DNA of 64,000 nucleotides from Phallus indusiatus (GCA_027605045.1 JAQFWX010000005.1:1302001-1366000); one strand, 5' to 3'; positions 23,156 to 35,055 are shown, numbered from the stretch's first letter. The notes: generated from the letters alone by a model not told the origin. Translations and numbers: made by a program.

Positions 23156-23265
23156 GATATATCATTTCTAGGGAAACAGCTATATATTTGCCCAGCCTCT
23201 ACCTAATCTCACTGGCAGGCTCACCCCGTTCTCTTTGCATCTTCTCTTGTCGCTGGTTCGACAAC
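23156..23265 (+). promoter_or_regulatory. Shared receptor promoter box, gene 1
   Basis: ATCATT at 23161-23166, followed by TCTAGGGAAACAGC, 105 bp before the ATG. The same box precedes all four receptor paralogues. A TATA-like TATATATTTG follows at 23181. Directly before the ATG is CTTGTCGCTGGTTCGACAAC (23246-23265), a motif shared with genes 3 and 4. Confidence 0.6.
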
Positions 23266-25458
23266 ATGCGTTTCTTAGTGTCGAGCATTTGTGTATTACT
23301 TATTTGTCAATTGAGTAAGTCCTTGAGGCTGATTGCTAATTTCATAAGTGCTGACACTTGATAGCTTTCGTTCGAGCTGGTTCCAGCATGGATTCTTCCC
23401 TGGCTGACAATATGACAATAACTTTAACTCCAGCTGTAGGTTACAAGAAACATATTTCTCTCGATTGAATTCAATTTTATAAGTGTGATGTTACTTGCAC
23501 AAATTTCAACACTATTAACGACAATTGCAATTCACCTCACTGCGGATGCAATACAGAGTACATTGAGGCTCAAGGGAATTGCCTCTTGTGTTTTTCTACC
23601 ACTCCAGAAGACGATGCCGCCGTGCAATTTTTATTGGATTGTGCGGATAACCTTATCTTTCAGTCACTTCTTGCTGAAATTGTCGATTATAGCGGAGGCT
23701 GCCCAATGTCAGAGGGAAGGTCATTCAGTTAGCTTCTCGCTCGACCTTCCACCCTTAGCAGAAGCTTTGGTGCAGACATTCAATCGTCAAAGTGCAGGTT
23801 TGTCCAATGTCAGACCTTTGTAGATCTATGACTAACCTTCACTTTCTCATAGACTTGAGACGTAATCAAGTTGTGTTCCTGACTCTACAAATACTTGGGG
23901 GTCATATTGGTCTCCCAGTAATTTTGATATTTTCCCTCTACTCTTGTCAAGTTCGTCGAGATTCAACTTTTCTGAACTTTTGTGTCACTTGGATATTTTC
24001 GAGTATTGCGTTTTCGCTGTTGTACGTCTGATATATCAATATTCATGTGCAAGACTAAGTAATCTTGTTTAAGATTATACCGTGGAACAACAGGCAATAC
24101 CATCCTTAACACACTAGGGGAAATTGAGCCAGATATTTGTATCGCGCAAGCAGTGTTAACAACGGGAGCACAGATGATGACTGCTTGTTCAACGCTATCG
24201 TTGAATATTCGGGTAGGAAAATTAAAATCTTATATAGTCATTCCCACTAATTTTTAGCTATGGCTTGGGTTACGAGCCCTAGTACATGGAGATGAAGTAT
24301 GCTTTCTCACCCGGGAGACCGTTAGAAGATGGACTACTGCAGGAGTATGCATCTATTTGACATATAAAAATGCTTGGCTGACTTTGCTTAGCTTCTCGTC
24401 ACTCCATACATGTTCTTTGTGATCTTTTCGTTGTGCTTACTATTTGTAAACGCGTTTCACAAACTTTAGCTTCGTGCTGCCTTAACTTCAAATACAGGTG
24501 GGAACGACTCGAATCGAGGGCTCGTCCCTGCAAGGAGCAGTTCCCAGTTATTTTACCTGTACTACTACTGCTGCAAAACCTCTGTGCGCATGCTACTATT
24601 CTACGCGTTCGAATCTCTGCTTATCGTGCTACTACCAGCGCTGGCGTCATATATGGTATAGCTCTGGTTCTGGTTCTCGCGTCTGTTGGCTTTGATGGTA
24701 GAATCATTTGATGTTTTCCTCTCCTCAAAGTTCTGATAGAGTCTGATATTCAAGTACACATTATAAGCATTCTTTACAGGCATTGGTGGTCATGTTGGCA
24801 TACAAGGACCAAAAGCGCTGTTTCGCCCCTTTTCTTGATTCGAGTGGTGTTCTTTAGTATTTTTCAAATCATTGTTGCTGCGTACGTTTTCTTGCCTTGC
24901 AAATGACTCTGATTAACTGGTTCCCCCGTTTCGTGTCAGGACGGACGGTACCGTTATTGGCATACTTCCCAAGACTTTTCCCAAGATAGACAGTCTCCCT
25001 ATAGTAGGAACTGTTTTAGTAATGGAGAGTACCCCTCAGTGGATTAATATGCTAGAAGCTGCCAGTATGTATACCTGTTTAATTTAAGAAAGTGAAAGTG
25101 CTTTATCAAAAGAGTAGCCCCTCTCGTTGCAGCGTTGATTTTTGGGATAACCAATGTACGTCCTACCATATGCTATTCATACCTTCATCATCTAGCTACA
25201 GAACACGATAATGATGGTGACGAATTTTATTATTTTCTGGAGGCGAAATGTCTCTGCAAATGACGAAGGACTAGAGGTAATCTCCATTAGTAAGGATGGG
25301 TATGTGTCGTTCACATGTTATTATCATGTGGTTGACCTCGTATACACAGATGCACTAATACCATGGCGCCTACCGAATTTGGTGACAGCAGCGCAAGAGA
25401 AAGTATCATTGTTGGTTCGTTGACCATGTTACCCAGCTTTTGTTGCCGACCTTACTGA
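23266..25458 (+). CDS. 7TM receptor-like protein with Cys-rich ectodomain, paralogue 1
   Basis: About fifteen exons. The signal peptide (MRFLVSSICVLLICQLTF) is followed by a Ser/Thr stretch and the small domain CDVTCTNFNTINDNC..SPHCGC..GNCLLC, then EAAQCQREG. These eight cysteines are spaced C-x3-C-x9-C-x4-C-x-C-x10-C-x2-C..C, like a CFEM-type extracellular domain. Seven likely helices follow: NQVVFLTLQILGGHIGLPVI, FLNFCVTWIFSSIAFSLL, CIAQAVLTTGAQMMTACSTL with NIRLWLGLRALVHG, LLVTPYMFFVIFSLCLL, GVIYGIALVLVLASVG, a segment before TDGTVIGILP, and WINMLEAA with APLVAALIFGITN. The tail reads FWRRNVSANDEGLEVISI, then CTNTMAPTEFGDSSAR; stop TGA 25456-25458. The core resembles a receptor-like 7TM family common in mushrooms. 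All exons stay in frame. Ligand and G-protein coupling unknown. Confidence 0.8.
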
Positions 25459-27060
25459 CTAAGGCTAAATAGTTGTGACGGAGGACCACGAGAATGGCAT
25501 ACACAAAATTTGAACTTTTACACCTACTTTCCTCTCATCCTTGTGCAACACATGTCCCTTGTCTTGTTTTATGAATCATTGACTGAAATTCAATTGCTAT
25601 AGTACCTTTGAAGCAAACTCGCGTATTTTTTGGCGAAGATGGTGTCAGCGTTTTCGTGGTCTGAAAGAGGTAATATTAGAAATGAGTAATTTGAGCTCGA
25701 CAGTTCCTGTCCTCTATTGCCTAGTATTGGGCGGAAGAGTATAAAAGTGTACGTGAAAACGCAACAATGCCACACCCTGCTGAATTTCGAAGACTCGGAC
25801 CTTGGCTTTATAGCAAAACTCCAGGGACTGCTTCCCTTGCTCGGTCTGCTAGTGATCTTTCCTCACCAATTCCAAAAAAGACGAGCTCGACTGCTCCTTC
25901 GTAAGTTTGGAAGGTAGCACGTAACGGAGTTCTGATTTTCTGAGAAGTACCAGTGACGTCAAAGAAGGCAAATCAGGCACCTCGATCATGCAAGAGCCAT
26001 TGTCGTATCCGAAGGCTACGCTGGTAGTCATGATGCGTTCAAAGTTCACAAACCAATGTAGCTCATGATGAAGCCAGAGTCAATTCTGTGTTGAAAAATC
26101 AGCTGTTGCGCTTGTTCTCAGTGCCTCCGTTCAAAAAAAGGGAGCTTAATTGACTGGAGAAGGGACCTCTTGTCGAGAAACAGGGTATGGTTCACTGGAA
26201 GATTGAGGTTCTAATTGTTGTTTTGTGATAAAGTCTATTTAATATGTAATGTTAAATAGTCTTTCTCCACTTTGGGCAAACCTGTGCCTTTGAAAGATGA
26301 CATTACTAGATTGACTTACAAAGAATTGAGAAGCAACTGTAAACTCACCTTCCCTCCGGCTCCAATATCTCAGTACTTCAGTGACCCACTGGCTTTCTTT
26401 CAGATTGGTAAAATTGCTGCTTCAAGTCGTGCATTAGCCTCCATGCCATGGTGTGGTAACACTGACTACTGGCAGGACAGTGAATTCATAGTCCGATTCA
26501 AATGCATCGACGCGCTCAACGCAGTCGCAACAAGTGCTTTGTTTGCCTTGCTTTGTCTTGAAGTTGGAGATTGAATTGAATGACGAATATCTTCCAAACA
26601 CTGCATGTTATTATCCCGACCTAGTCACACTGTTTATCCTCATTTAACGCGTTCTATCCGGTCTCACTGCCCGCAGTAGCATGTGAGATGACCAACAATA
26701 ACGCACGCACGGTCCCGTAATTGGCTTCAATGTTCAAATGTACGTATTTAACTATAAAGACTAATTGCGTCGCTTACATTTTCACTCAGGCGTGCAATGA
26801 TTTGTGCCTAGAATGAGTCTTAAGCCCACGGGAGCCGCCTCAGTTGGAAACTTCAGGCTCTGAGCATCTCAGTATATCGCCGTGTCATAAATAACAATTT
26901 AATCCTCAGTATCATTTTAAAGCACCCATTCGGTGTAAAAAATGCTTATTTGAATTCACTGTTTCAAAAGACTCGCTGATTCATGTAACAGCATAGGATA
27001 GGCTCCAAATTATCCTTACTTCAAGGGGGGCCTCGATCGATGATCAGTACATGATGGAAT
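25459..27060. other. Intergenic with unplaced protein-like fragments
   Basis: The first 150 bp match the 3' flank of receptor gene 2 (AAAATTTGAACTTTTACACC near 25503; AAGATTTGAACTTTTCACAT near 29428), so the repeat unit extends past the stop. At 25765-25905 one frame reads MPHPAEFRRLGPWLYSK, then SLARSASDLSSPIPKKTSS, a Ser-rich protein-like stretch without start. A 100-aa ORF at 26272-26574 (LTFPPAPISQYFSDPLAFFQ) is of unknown origin. Neither can be turned into a gene with confidence. Confidence 0.4.
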
Positions 27061-27064
27061 GGAT

Positions 27065-27167
27065 GATATATCATTTTCCAAGGAAACGACAATCTGGTTT
27101 GGGGGTTATCAGACTCATTTAGCCCTTTTCTGGTCCGAGACACGAACTATTATCTTTTCATTACAAC
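27065..27167 (+). promoter_or_regulatory. Shared receptor promoter box, gene 2
   Basis: ATCATT at 27070-27075, followed by TTCCAAGGAAACGAC, 98 bp before the ATG. The ATG-proximal motif is only partly kept (TTTTCTGGTCCGAGACACG at about 27127). Confidence 0.6.
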
Positions 27168-29379
27168 ATGCATCTCCTTATGCCAAGCGCTTTTGGTTTC
27201 CTTGTCTATTGTTTTAGTAAGTTTCAAGTTGGTCACTAGTTTTCGACAATTTTCTAAGGCGGATGTTTGCATTGTAGCTTTCGTCAAAGCCGGCTTCAAC
27301 GGAGTGGTTTTTTCCTCATCTGTCAATACGACAATGTTGTCATCTCCGGCTGTAAGTTTGAAGAGACTTTCTTTTGATTGGGCCTAGTTAAATAATCAAA
27401 AGTGTATTGACTTCGATATGAAGAATAACAACTGCAATCTACCCCACTGTGGTTGTAATACAGAGTACGTCGAGGCTCAAGGAAATTGCTTCTTGGACCT
27501 TTCTACTACCCCGGTAAACCAAGCTCTCGTGCAAATTCTGTTAGATGGTACTATTATCTACTCTTCAGATCCATCCCTTGCTGAGAAACTGTTAATGTAG
27601 AGGAGGTGGCCCAATGTCAAAGAGAAGGCTTGTCTGTAAGCTTCTCGCTCAATCTCTCATCCTCTGCCGAAGCCTTGGTGCAGGCAACCAACCGTCGAAG
27701 TGCAGGTAGGTTCATTACCAGGTCTTCGTGGATCTGCAATTAACCTTCACTTACTCTGTTGCTCTCTCATAGACTTGAGACGTAATCAGGCCGTGTTTCT
27801 CGCACTCCAGATAGTTGGAGGTCATATCGGTCTTCCGGCAATCCTGATATTTGCTCTTTACTCTCGTCGGGTCCATCCGGATCCGACTTTCGTGAATTTC
27901 TGTCTCACGTGGATATTCTCAAGCATTGTGTTTTCGCTGTTGTACGTCTGATATATAAGCATTAATGTGCAGGACTGAGTAATTTTATTCTAAGATTATA
28001 CCACGGAACAACAGGCAACACAATTATCAACCCATTAGGAGAAATTGAGCCAAATCTTTGTTTTGCACAAGCGGCGCTAACAGAGGGTGCACAATTAATG
28101 ACTGCGTGCTCAACGCTGTCATTGAATATTTGGGTAAGTAAATAAAAGTCCTATGTCGTCATTTCGGCTAAATTTCTTCAGCTTTGGCTTGGATTACAGA
28201 CTGTAATGCGTGGAGATGAATTTGACTGTCTCAAGGGAACCGCTAGGAACTGGATTAATGCAGGAGTGCGCATCTATTTGACATACCAAAGTGTATAATT
28301 GATTTCGTTTAGCTTCTTATCGCTCCATATGTGTTCTTTGCAGCCTTCTTATTAAGCTCTGCAATTGTAAGTGAGAATTTGTACGAAACTTATCTCGGTG
28401 CTTGCCTATTTGACCTCAACTTCAGTTGGGACGACCGACTCGAACCGAAAACCTTTCTCCCCAAATAGCTCCCAGTTATTTTTACTGTAGTATCAGTACT
28501 TCAAAATCCTTGTTTGTGCAACTTTGTTCCACGCGCCTGTATCTTTGCTTATCATGCTACCAGCACTGAAATTGCATATGGCATAACTCTGGTTCTGGCT
28601 CTTACTTCCGTTGGCTTTGATGGTAAATCATTTGGTACTTTCTCTCCTCGAGGTTGACAGCATTCAACATCCAAGCACACATTATAAGTATTCTTTACAG
28701 GCATTGGCGGTCATGTTGGCGCACGAAGACGGAAAGCGCTGTCTTGATCCGAGTAGTGTTCTTCAGTATCTTCCGAATCATCGTCGTCGCGTAAGCTCCT
28801 TTGCTTCCAAAACCACCTTATGCGTCTTATAATGACTGATTTTTCCGTCCCGTGCCTCTTCAGAGCGGATGGAACAGCTATTGGTATACTTCCTGAGACG
28901 AAAAGTCTTCCCGTAAAGAATTTCATAACGGGAAAACCACTAGTTACGAATGGAGTTCCCCAGTGGATCGATATGCTGCAAGCCTTCAGTACGTATATGT
29001 TATCAATCTAGGAAAGTGAAAATGTTTCATCAGAAGTATAGCACCTCTTATTGCAACATTAGCTTTTGGAATAACCAATGTACGTTCTACGTATGCTACA
29101 CATACCTTTACCACGTAATCACAGGACATGATAATGGCGGTCACAAGCTTTGTTACGTTCTGGAAACGCGATGTTTCTACGAATGATCAGAGTATAGAGG
29201 CTGTTCCTGTTGACAGATACAGGTATGTATTGTTCGTGTGTTAATATCATGTGTTATGGATCAACTTCGGATACAGATACACTAATACCATGCCAGCCGA
29301 AGGCAACAGTGTTGCAAGAAATAGTGTTATACCTGGTTCGATTATTTTGTTCAGCTTTGTTGCCAATCCTACTGACTGA
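27168..29379 (+). CDS. 7TM receptor-like protein, paralogue 2 (altered ectodomain)
   Basis: Same exon plan as paralogue 1. The signal peptide (MHLLMPSAFGFLVYCF) is interrupted by the first intron, followed by FVKAGFNGVVFSSSVN. The ectodomain reads CIDFDMKNNNC, LPHCGCNTEYVEAQGNCFLD, then EVAQCQREGLSVSFSL. Against the other copies the first Cys with the next three residues is missing, and the seventh Cys is Asp. The 7TM core is intact: RRNQAVFLALQIVGGHIGLP, FVNFCLTWIFSSIVFSLL, LYHGTTGNTIINPLGEIEPN, LTEGAQLMTACSTLSLNIW, and GVPQWIDMLQAFS with APLIATLAFGITN. The tail (YTNTMPAEGNSVARNSVIPG) ends with TGA 29377-29379. Outer limits and frame are good; several middle exon ends are inferred from paralogue 1. 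Confidence 0.77.
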
Positions 29380-30176
29380 GGTTGCATAATTATGACAGAG
29401 GGCCCCAAGATATAGAATGCATACATAAGATTTGAACTTTTCACATATTTACGTCCTCCTCTCCTTTTGCGCTAGTAGCTCTCCACCTTCGTTTTATAAA
29501 ATATCAACCGGAATTCATCTGCGAGATAGTACTTTTCTAGTTATATGTAATACACTGGAAAAATCCTGTAACTTCGGGAGAATTGATGTCATTATTACAG
29601 TGAAGTTATTTGTCTTGTCGATTGGCAACTTTGATTACCTAGTACTAATTTGTAATCCCATGGCAAGTGGTCTCTCCTCACTATTAGCTTAACGCTCTTC
29701 TCTTACAATTCAAGCTTATACATGATGCTCTGATTTGGTACAGCATATTTTGTGGATTATTCTCAAGTACCTACGCATCGCCATTGGCCGCCGTACAAAA
29801 TTCAACTATCGTCATAGCTGATAGGCGCAGCGCGCTCTCAAGATCTCACCAGCCTGAGTGACACTAGCTCACATCGAGATACAACCGTCAGATTGAATTC
29901 AACTTGGTCGTTCAAAGGTATGTTTTTTTTGCCACAGATGTGCTGCTTGAGGATAGTTTTACATTTTCGATTAGTTTGACGTCTAATTATTTGTGTCAGG
30001 ACAGAGCTCTGACAATAACCATCTCAGACTGAGCCTCAAGCTTGAGCCTATTGAGCTCTTGTCGGAGCTCACTGGCAGTGGGCCTGGGCTCGCCGAGTAC
30101 TGAGTACTGAGTCGTCGCCTCCTTATAATTTCACCCTAACTTTAATGATGATGGGAAACATAGCGCAGTTTGTTCT
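29380..30176. other. Intergenic between receptor genes 2 and 3
   Basis: The beginning matches the 3' flank of gene 1. The rest is not coding by eye. Near 30030-30110 there is a stretch rich in GAGCTC/GAGCCT words, then GAGTACTGAGTACTGAGT, a short direct repeat. Confidence 0.5.
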
Positions 30177-30304
30177 GATGTATCATTCCCTAGGGAAACG
30201 GCCACCTTATTCAGTCTGCCCACTCGGATTTGCCTTGCTTTGTTCTAGTGGGCCAAGACCCGCACTGTTCATTTTGCGTTCCCTCTTGTCGCTGGTCCGA
30301 CACC
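30177..30304 (+). promoter_or_regulatory. Shared receptor promoter box, gene 3
   Basis: ATCATT at 30182-30187, followed by CCCTAGGGAAACGGC, 123 bp before the ATG. The ATG-proximal motif CTTGTCGCTGGTCCGACACC lies at 30285-30304. Confidence 0.6.
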
Positions 30305-32498
30305 ATGCATTTCCTACTCTCATCCATTCTTTTATTACTTATCTATCACCAAAGTAAGTTTGTCTGAGTTTGTCAGAATTTCTTCCAGGTTTAGGCGAGA
30401 ATGTGTAGCTGGTGCTCGAGCCTTTTCAATGGGTCCTCAATACATGAATATGACAACGTCATTATCTCCAGCTGTAAGTGTAAAGGGACAAAAAAATTAC
30501 TCACTAAACATATCATTCAACAAGTGCAATGCTACCTGCGAGTATTTCAACACGATGAATAACAATTGCAATGCACCTCACTGTGCTTGCACTACGAAAT
30601 ACGTTCAGGCTCAAGGCGATTGCCTCTTATGCTTTTTTAGTACACCGGAAGATCATGCTATCGTGCAGTTTCTATTAAATGGTACACGTTTTCTATGTTT
30701 CAGTCATTTCCTTCTGAGAAATTGTTTATTGTAGAGGAGGTGACTCAATGTCAAAGTGAGGGTTTGTCAGTAAGCTTCTCGCTCAACCTTTCGCGTTCAG
30801 CGGAAACCTTCGTGAAGATATTCGACCGTGAAGGTGCAGGTAAGTTTAATACCAGACCACCGCAAGTCTGTGACTAGCCTTCACTTTTTCATAGACTTGA
30901 GACGTAATCAAGTCGTGTTTCTCTCTCTTCAAATAGTGGGGGGTCATATCGGTCTTCCTGTAATCCTGATATATGTTCTCTGCTCTCGCCGAGTTCGTCG
31001 GGATCCCACTTTCTTGAACTTTTGCGTTACTTGGATATTATCAAGCATCGCATTTTCGCTCTCGTGCGTATGATATACAGTGTCATGGCTTACACGTCAA
31101 ACCAAGTATTTCTGTTTAAGATTATACCGCGGAATAAAAGGCCATACCATCTTTAACCCATTGGGAGAAATCGCCCAAAACAATTGTCTGGCACAGATGG
31201 CACTGACAGAAGGAGCGCAATTGATGACTGCTTGCTCAACGTTGTCACTGAATATTAGAGTAAGTGAAACAAGGTTTGTCCGACACCGCTAATCAAGCTA
31301 TTCTTTTTAGCTTTGGCTCGGGTTGCGGGCTGTATTGCACGGAAACGAGTCTCAGACTCAAAAAATTACGACGAATTGGATTAATGCAGGAGTACGCCTC
31401 TATTAACGCCTCCGATTAATTAGCTGAATTCGTTTAGCTTCTCATCGCTCCCTATTTATTATTTGTGACAGGCGCAATTGCTTCCATATTAGTAAATCTG
31501 TGTTAAGCCTATGCTCCCGTAAACTGACTTAAATATCATGCTAGATGGGACCCGGTCTAATTGACGCCCCTTCTCTCGGACCATTGGGTGGTGCAATTCC
31601 TACTAGTTTTTACTGTACTGTCGCTACTCCACAAGCTTTGTGCGTGTGTTTTCGTTTCAGGTGCCTCGCTTATTCATTACAAGCACTAGTGTCGCAGTTG
31701 CATACGGCATTACTCTCGCTCTCGTTCTTATGTCCATTGGTTTTAGTGGTAGAGTCATTTTATTTCTTGTGAAAAAAATCCCGAATACTGATGATATGTC
31801 ACATTTACAGCAGATGTTATAAGCATTCTTTACCGACACCGGGGGTTATCTCGGAATATGAAAACCCAAAGCCCTCTTTCGCCTGTTTGCATGGTTCGAG
31901 TAGTGTTCTTCACCGCGTACCAAATTGTAGCCGCCATGTAAGTCAATCTGCTTAAGCATGTTCCTCAATTAACTCGTTTTGTTTTTTCGCAGAGCGGATG
32001 GTACCATTATCGGCAGACTTCCTGAAATAGACAACTTTTCTTCCAACGGCCCCCTCTCGATAGATGCACCTCTCCTAACGGGGTATTTCCCTGTGTGGAT
32101 TAACATGCTCCAAGCTGCCAGTACGTATATCTATCATCGATTTGAAAGGGCAGGAAGACTTAACCGAATGGATAGCCCCTCTTGTCGCTGCGTTAGTTTT
32201 TGGAATAAACAAGGTGCGTTTACAATAATAGTATGAATTATGTATCTTTACCATCAAGCTACAGGAATTGCTGACGACGATAATGAGTTCTGTTATGTTC
32301 TGGAGACGCGGTGTTTCTACGAATAGCCGGGGGCTGACGATTATCTCCCTTGATAGGGACAGGTATGTAGTCCACATGTCATATGAGTCAGAAGCTGATT
32401 GTGAATCCAGATATATCAATACTCATATTGAGGGTGACGGCAGTATGGAAAATGATATAATTGCTGGTGCGACTGTGTCATTTAGCTTGCAGCGTTGA
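30305..32498 (+). CDS. 7TM receptor-like protein, paralogue 3
   Basis: Signal peptide MHFLLSSILLLLIYHQ. The ectodomain has all eight Cys: CNATCEYFNTMNNNC, APHCACTTKYVQAQGDCLLC, EVTQCQSEGLSVSFSL. The core reads DLRRNQVVFLSLQIVGGHIG, FLNFCVTWILSSIAFSL, LYRGIKGHTIFNPLGEIAQN, LTEGAQLMTACSTLSLNIR, LWLGLRAVLHGNESQ, LLIAPYLLFVTGAIAS, AVAYGITLALVLMSIGFS, MVRVVFFTAYQIVAA, ADGTIIGRLPEIDNF, PVWINMLQAAS and APLVAALVFGINK. The tail (FWRRGVSTNSRGLTIISLD, YINTHIEGDGSMENDI) ends at TGA 32496-32498. Many introns of 50-60 nt at the same places as in paralogue 1. No lesion was found. It is convergent with paralogue 4, with about 350 bp between stops. Confidence 0.8.
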
Positions 32499-32850
32499 CT
32501 TTACTGACCGAGATTACGTAGTTATGGTGGAGACTTCGAAGGGCAGCCTTCACGGTATACATAACCATGTTTAAACCTCTCCTTTTACATCGCATCGCTT
32601 ACTGTTACAGATTTCCAATCATGGTGATCGAGTGGGCATTGTACCGCCATCATCACGATGGAAATTTCTTAATTTGAGATTGAGGATATGTATTATGCAT
32701 TGGAGTGTAAGACGGGCTATTGATGGACTATTTTTTATTTACATAAGGACAGGCGAAGTATTGATATATATATAAATACACATGGCAAAAGGCATGATGA
32801 TATATGTACTTTGTTATAAATATGTTTCTTTCTTGGATCTGTATACGATT
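32499..32850. other. Convergent 3' flanks, nothing else seen
   Basis: AT-rich space between the stops of receptor genes 3 and 4, with TATATATATAAATA near 32766. Confidence 0.6.
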
Positions 32851-34948
32851 TTACATATCTTCCTTAGAGCTAGATGGGCCAATGCATTCGGCGGCTTCGA
32901 GGTCCGTTTCATCTGCATCGGATCCCATGTCCTTTCTGAGAAATAGCTTCACAAACCTCGTTATCATTTCCTATAAAAATCGCATAGTGAGGATGTAGAA
33001 AATGCAATGCAATTGCGTTCAGAGAACTTACGCTGGTTATACCTAAAACTAATGCCCCAACGAGAGGAGCTATATGTCTCCTAGTAAGTATCTGCGTCAT
33101 CCAGAATATATACACTTACTGGCAGCTTGGAGCATATCAATCCACACAGGAATTGGCAAAACCTCCAATGCGATCCCCCCAAACACGATCTTTGCGCCCC
33201 GAATTGAAGATTCCGCTAGCAATATTGAAGGAGATCTGCGAATGACAATACCATTCGCTCTGAGTGAGAGTTGACATTTATTGCAAGATGGTTTGAAAGG
33301 AGATTGACCTACATAGCAACCAAAACTCGGTAGGTACTGAAAAACACCATGCGAAGTAAGAGAGAAAGCGAGACAGCGCTTTTGGTTTTGGTACGCCGAA
33401 ACGACCGCCAGTGGTTATAAAGTATGCTCATGATATGCACTTGAGAGCGCATATTGTTACGATTCAACGCCGAAGACAGTAGTAAACGACTTACCATCGA
33501 AGCCCACAGTTAAAATGACAAAGGCTAAAGTAAGACCATATGTAGCTTGAATGCTGGTGATATAGTGATTTAGCAAAATTTATTTGAAACTAGATTGCAC
33601 GCACAAAGCTTTTGGGGCAACGATAGTACAGTAAAAATATGTGGGAATCACCCTGCGCAGCGACGGGTCCTCTGCCGTGACTTGGTTGATTCCCGTCTAA
33701 GACAGAAAATTCAAAGAAATAAGCTGTGAAGGTTTTGGTGTAAACTTACGAATACAGAGACCAAAGCAAACACGAAAAAAAATACATAAGGCGTAATAAG
33801 AAGCTTAAGAATAACAATGATTGACTATTAAACACGCATGCAGTGAAAAGTGCTTACTGCTGTATTGGTCCATTCCCCAATGGTTTTTTTCGAACTACAC
33901 GGATCATCTACATATAATACATTCCGCAATCCAAGCCAGAGCTGAAAATTAGGCGGTGTACTATTGGCGGCTTTGACTTTATGTACTTACTCGAATAATC
34001 AATGACAGTGTTGAACAAGCAGTCATCAACTGTGCTCCTTCCAAAAGTGCCGCTTGTACGAGGCAGGCTTTAGACTCCACGTCTCCCAATGGTTCGAAGA
34101 AAGTATTATCTTTTCTTCCACGGTATAGTCTAACCGAAATATTCAGTGTCTCCTTTTGCATATCACATGGAATATCGGACGCACAGGAGCGAGAATATAA
34201 TACTTGAGATTGTCCAAGTAATACAGAAGTTCAAATAAGTCGGACCCCGACGGATTTGACGAGAGTAGAGGGAGAATAGTAAAATCGCTGGAAGACCAAT
34301 ATGGCCTCCAACTACTTGGAATGCAAGAAACACGGCTTGATTAAGTCTCAAGTCTGTAAGAACACGAAGGTCAATCGCAGGCTCAAGGCATCTGGTATTA
34401 GTCCTACCTGCACTTTGACGGTTGATTCTCTGTACCGAGGCTTCTGCTGATGACGAGAGGTTAAGCGAGAAGCTTACTGACAAGCCTTCCTTCTGACATT
34501 GGGCTACCTCCGCTACGTTTGCCAATTTTCAACAAGAGGTGATTGAAGAATAGATAATGCATACCATCTAATAGAAATTGCACAAGAGCTTCGTCCTCTG
34601 GAGTGGCGGAGTAACACAAGAGACATTTGCCTTGAGCCTGAAGGTACTCCGTATTGCACCCACAATTGGGCAGATTGCAATTGTTATTGATTGTGTCGAA
34701 ATCTGTACAAGTAGCATTGCACTTTGTGAATCGGTTAGGCTAGGTGAAGAGCATCAAGTATTTTCAAACTCACAGTTGGAGATAAAGATATTGTTGTATT
34801 GTCCGTCGAGGAAAAAACTGTTTCGGAGCCGGCCCGAGTGAAGGCTACGAATGTTTGTTTTAGAAATTTTTGAACATGGTGATCAGATTAGAAACCTACT
34901 TGGACGACAGAATAAAAGTAAAAAGATGCTTGACACTAGGAAATGCAT
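32851..34948 (-). CDS. 7TM receptor-like protein, paralogue 4 (minus strand)
   Basis: Inverted member of the cluster. It starts MHFLVSSIFLLLFCR at 34948. The ectodomain has eight Cys: CNATCTDFDTINNNC, LPNCGCNTEYLQAQGKCLLC, EVAQCQKEGLSVSFSL. The first transmembrane exons read DLRLNQAVFLAFQVVGGHIG and YLNFCITWTISSIIFSLL, then LYRGRKDNTFFEPLGDVESK and LLEGAQLMTACSTLSLIIR. The late exons give RANGIVIRRSPSILLAES, PIPVWIDMLQAA and APLVGALVLGITS. The C-tail differs from the other three: an acidic, short end (MITRFVKLFLRKDMGSDADE, ending SSSKEDM) with stop at 32851-32853. It is the most diverged copy but looks functional. Confidence 0.77.
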
Positions 34949-35055
34949 GGTGTCGAGCCGGCGACAGGAGGAAGTGTAAAGAGAACAGGCTGGACCTTAA
35001 ACCACAAAGATAAATTCAACTGGGGTAGACGGCCGTTTCCTCGACGAATGATGAA
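34949..35055 (-). promoter_or_regulatory. Shared receptor promoter box, gene 4
   Basis: On the minus strand ATCATT (35052-35047) is followed by CGTCGAGGAAACGGC, 104 bp before the ATG. TCCTGTCGCCGGCTCGACACC touches the start codon (34969-34949 in sense order), split here only by one base change from gene 3. Confidence 0.6.
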
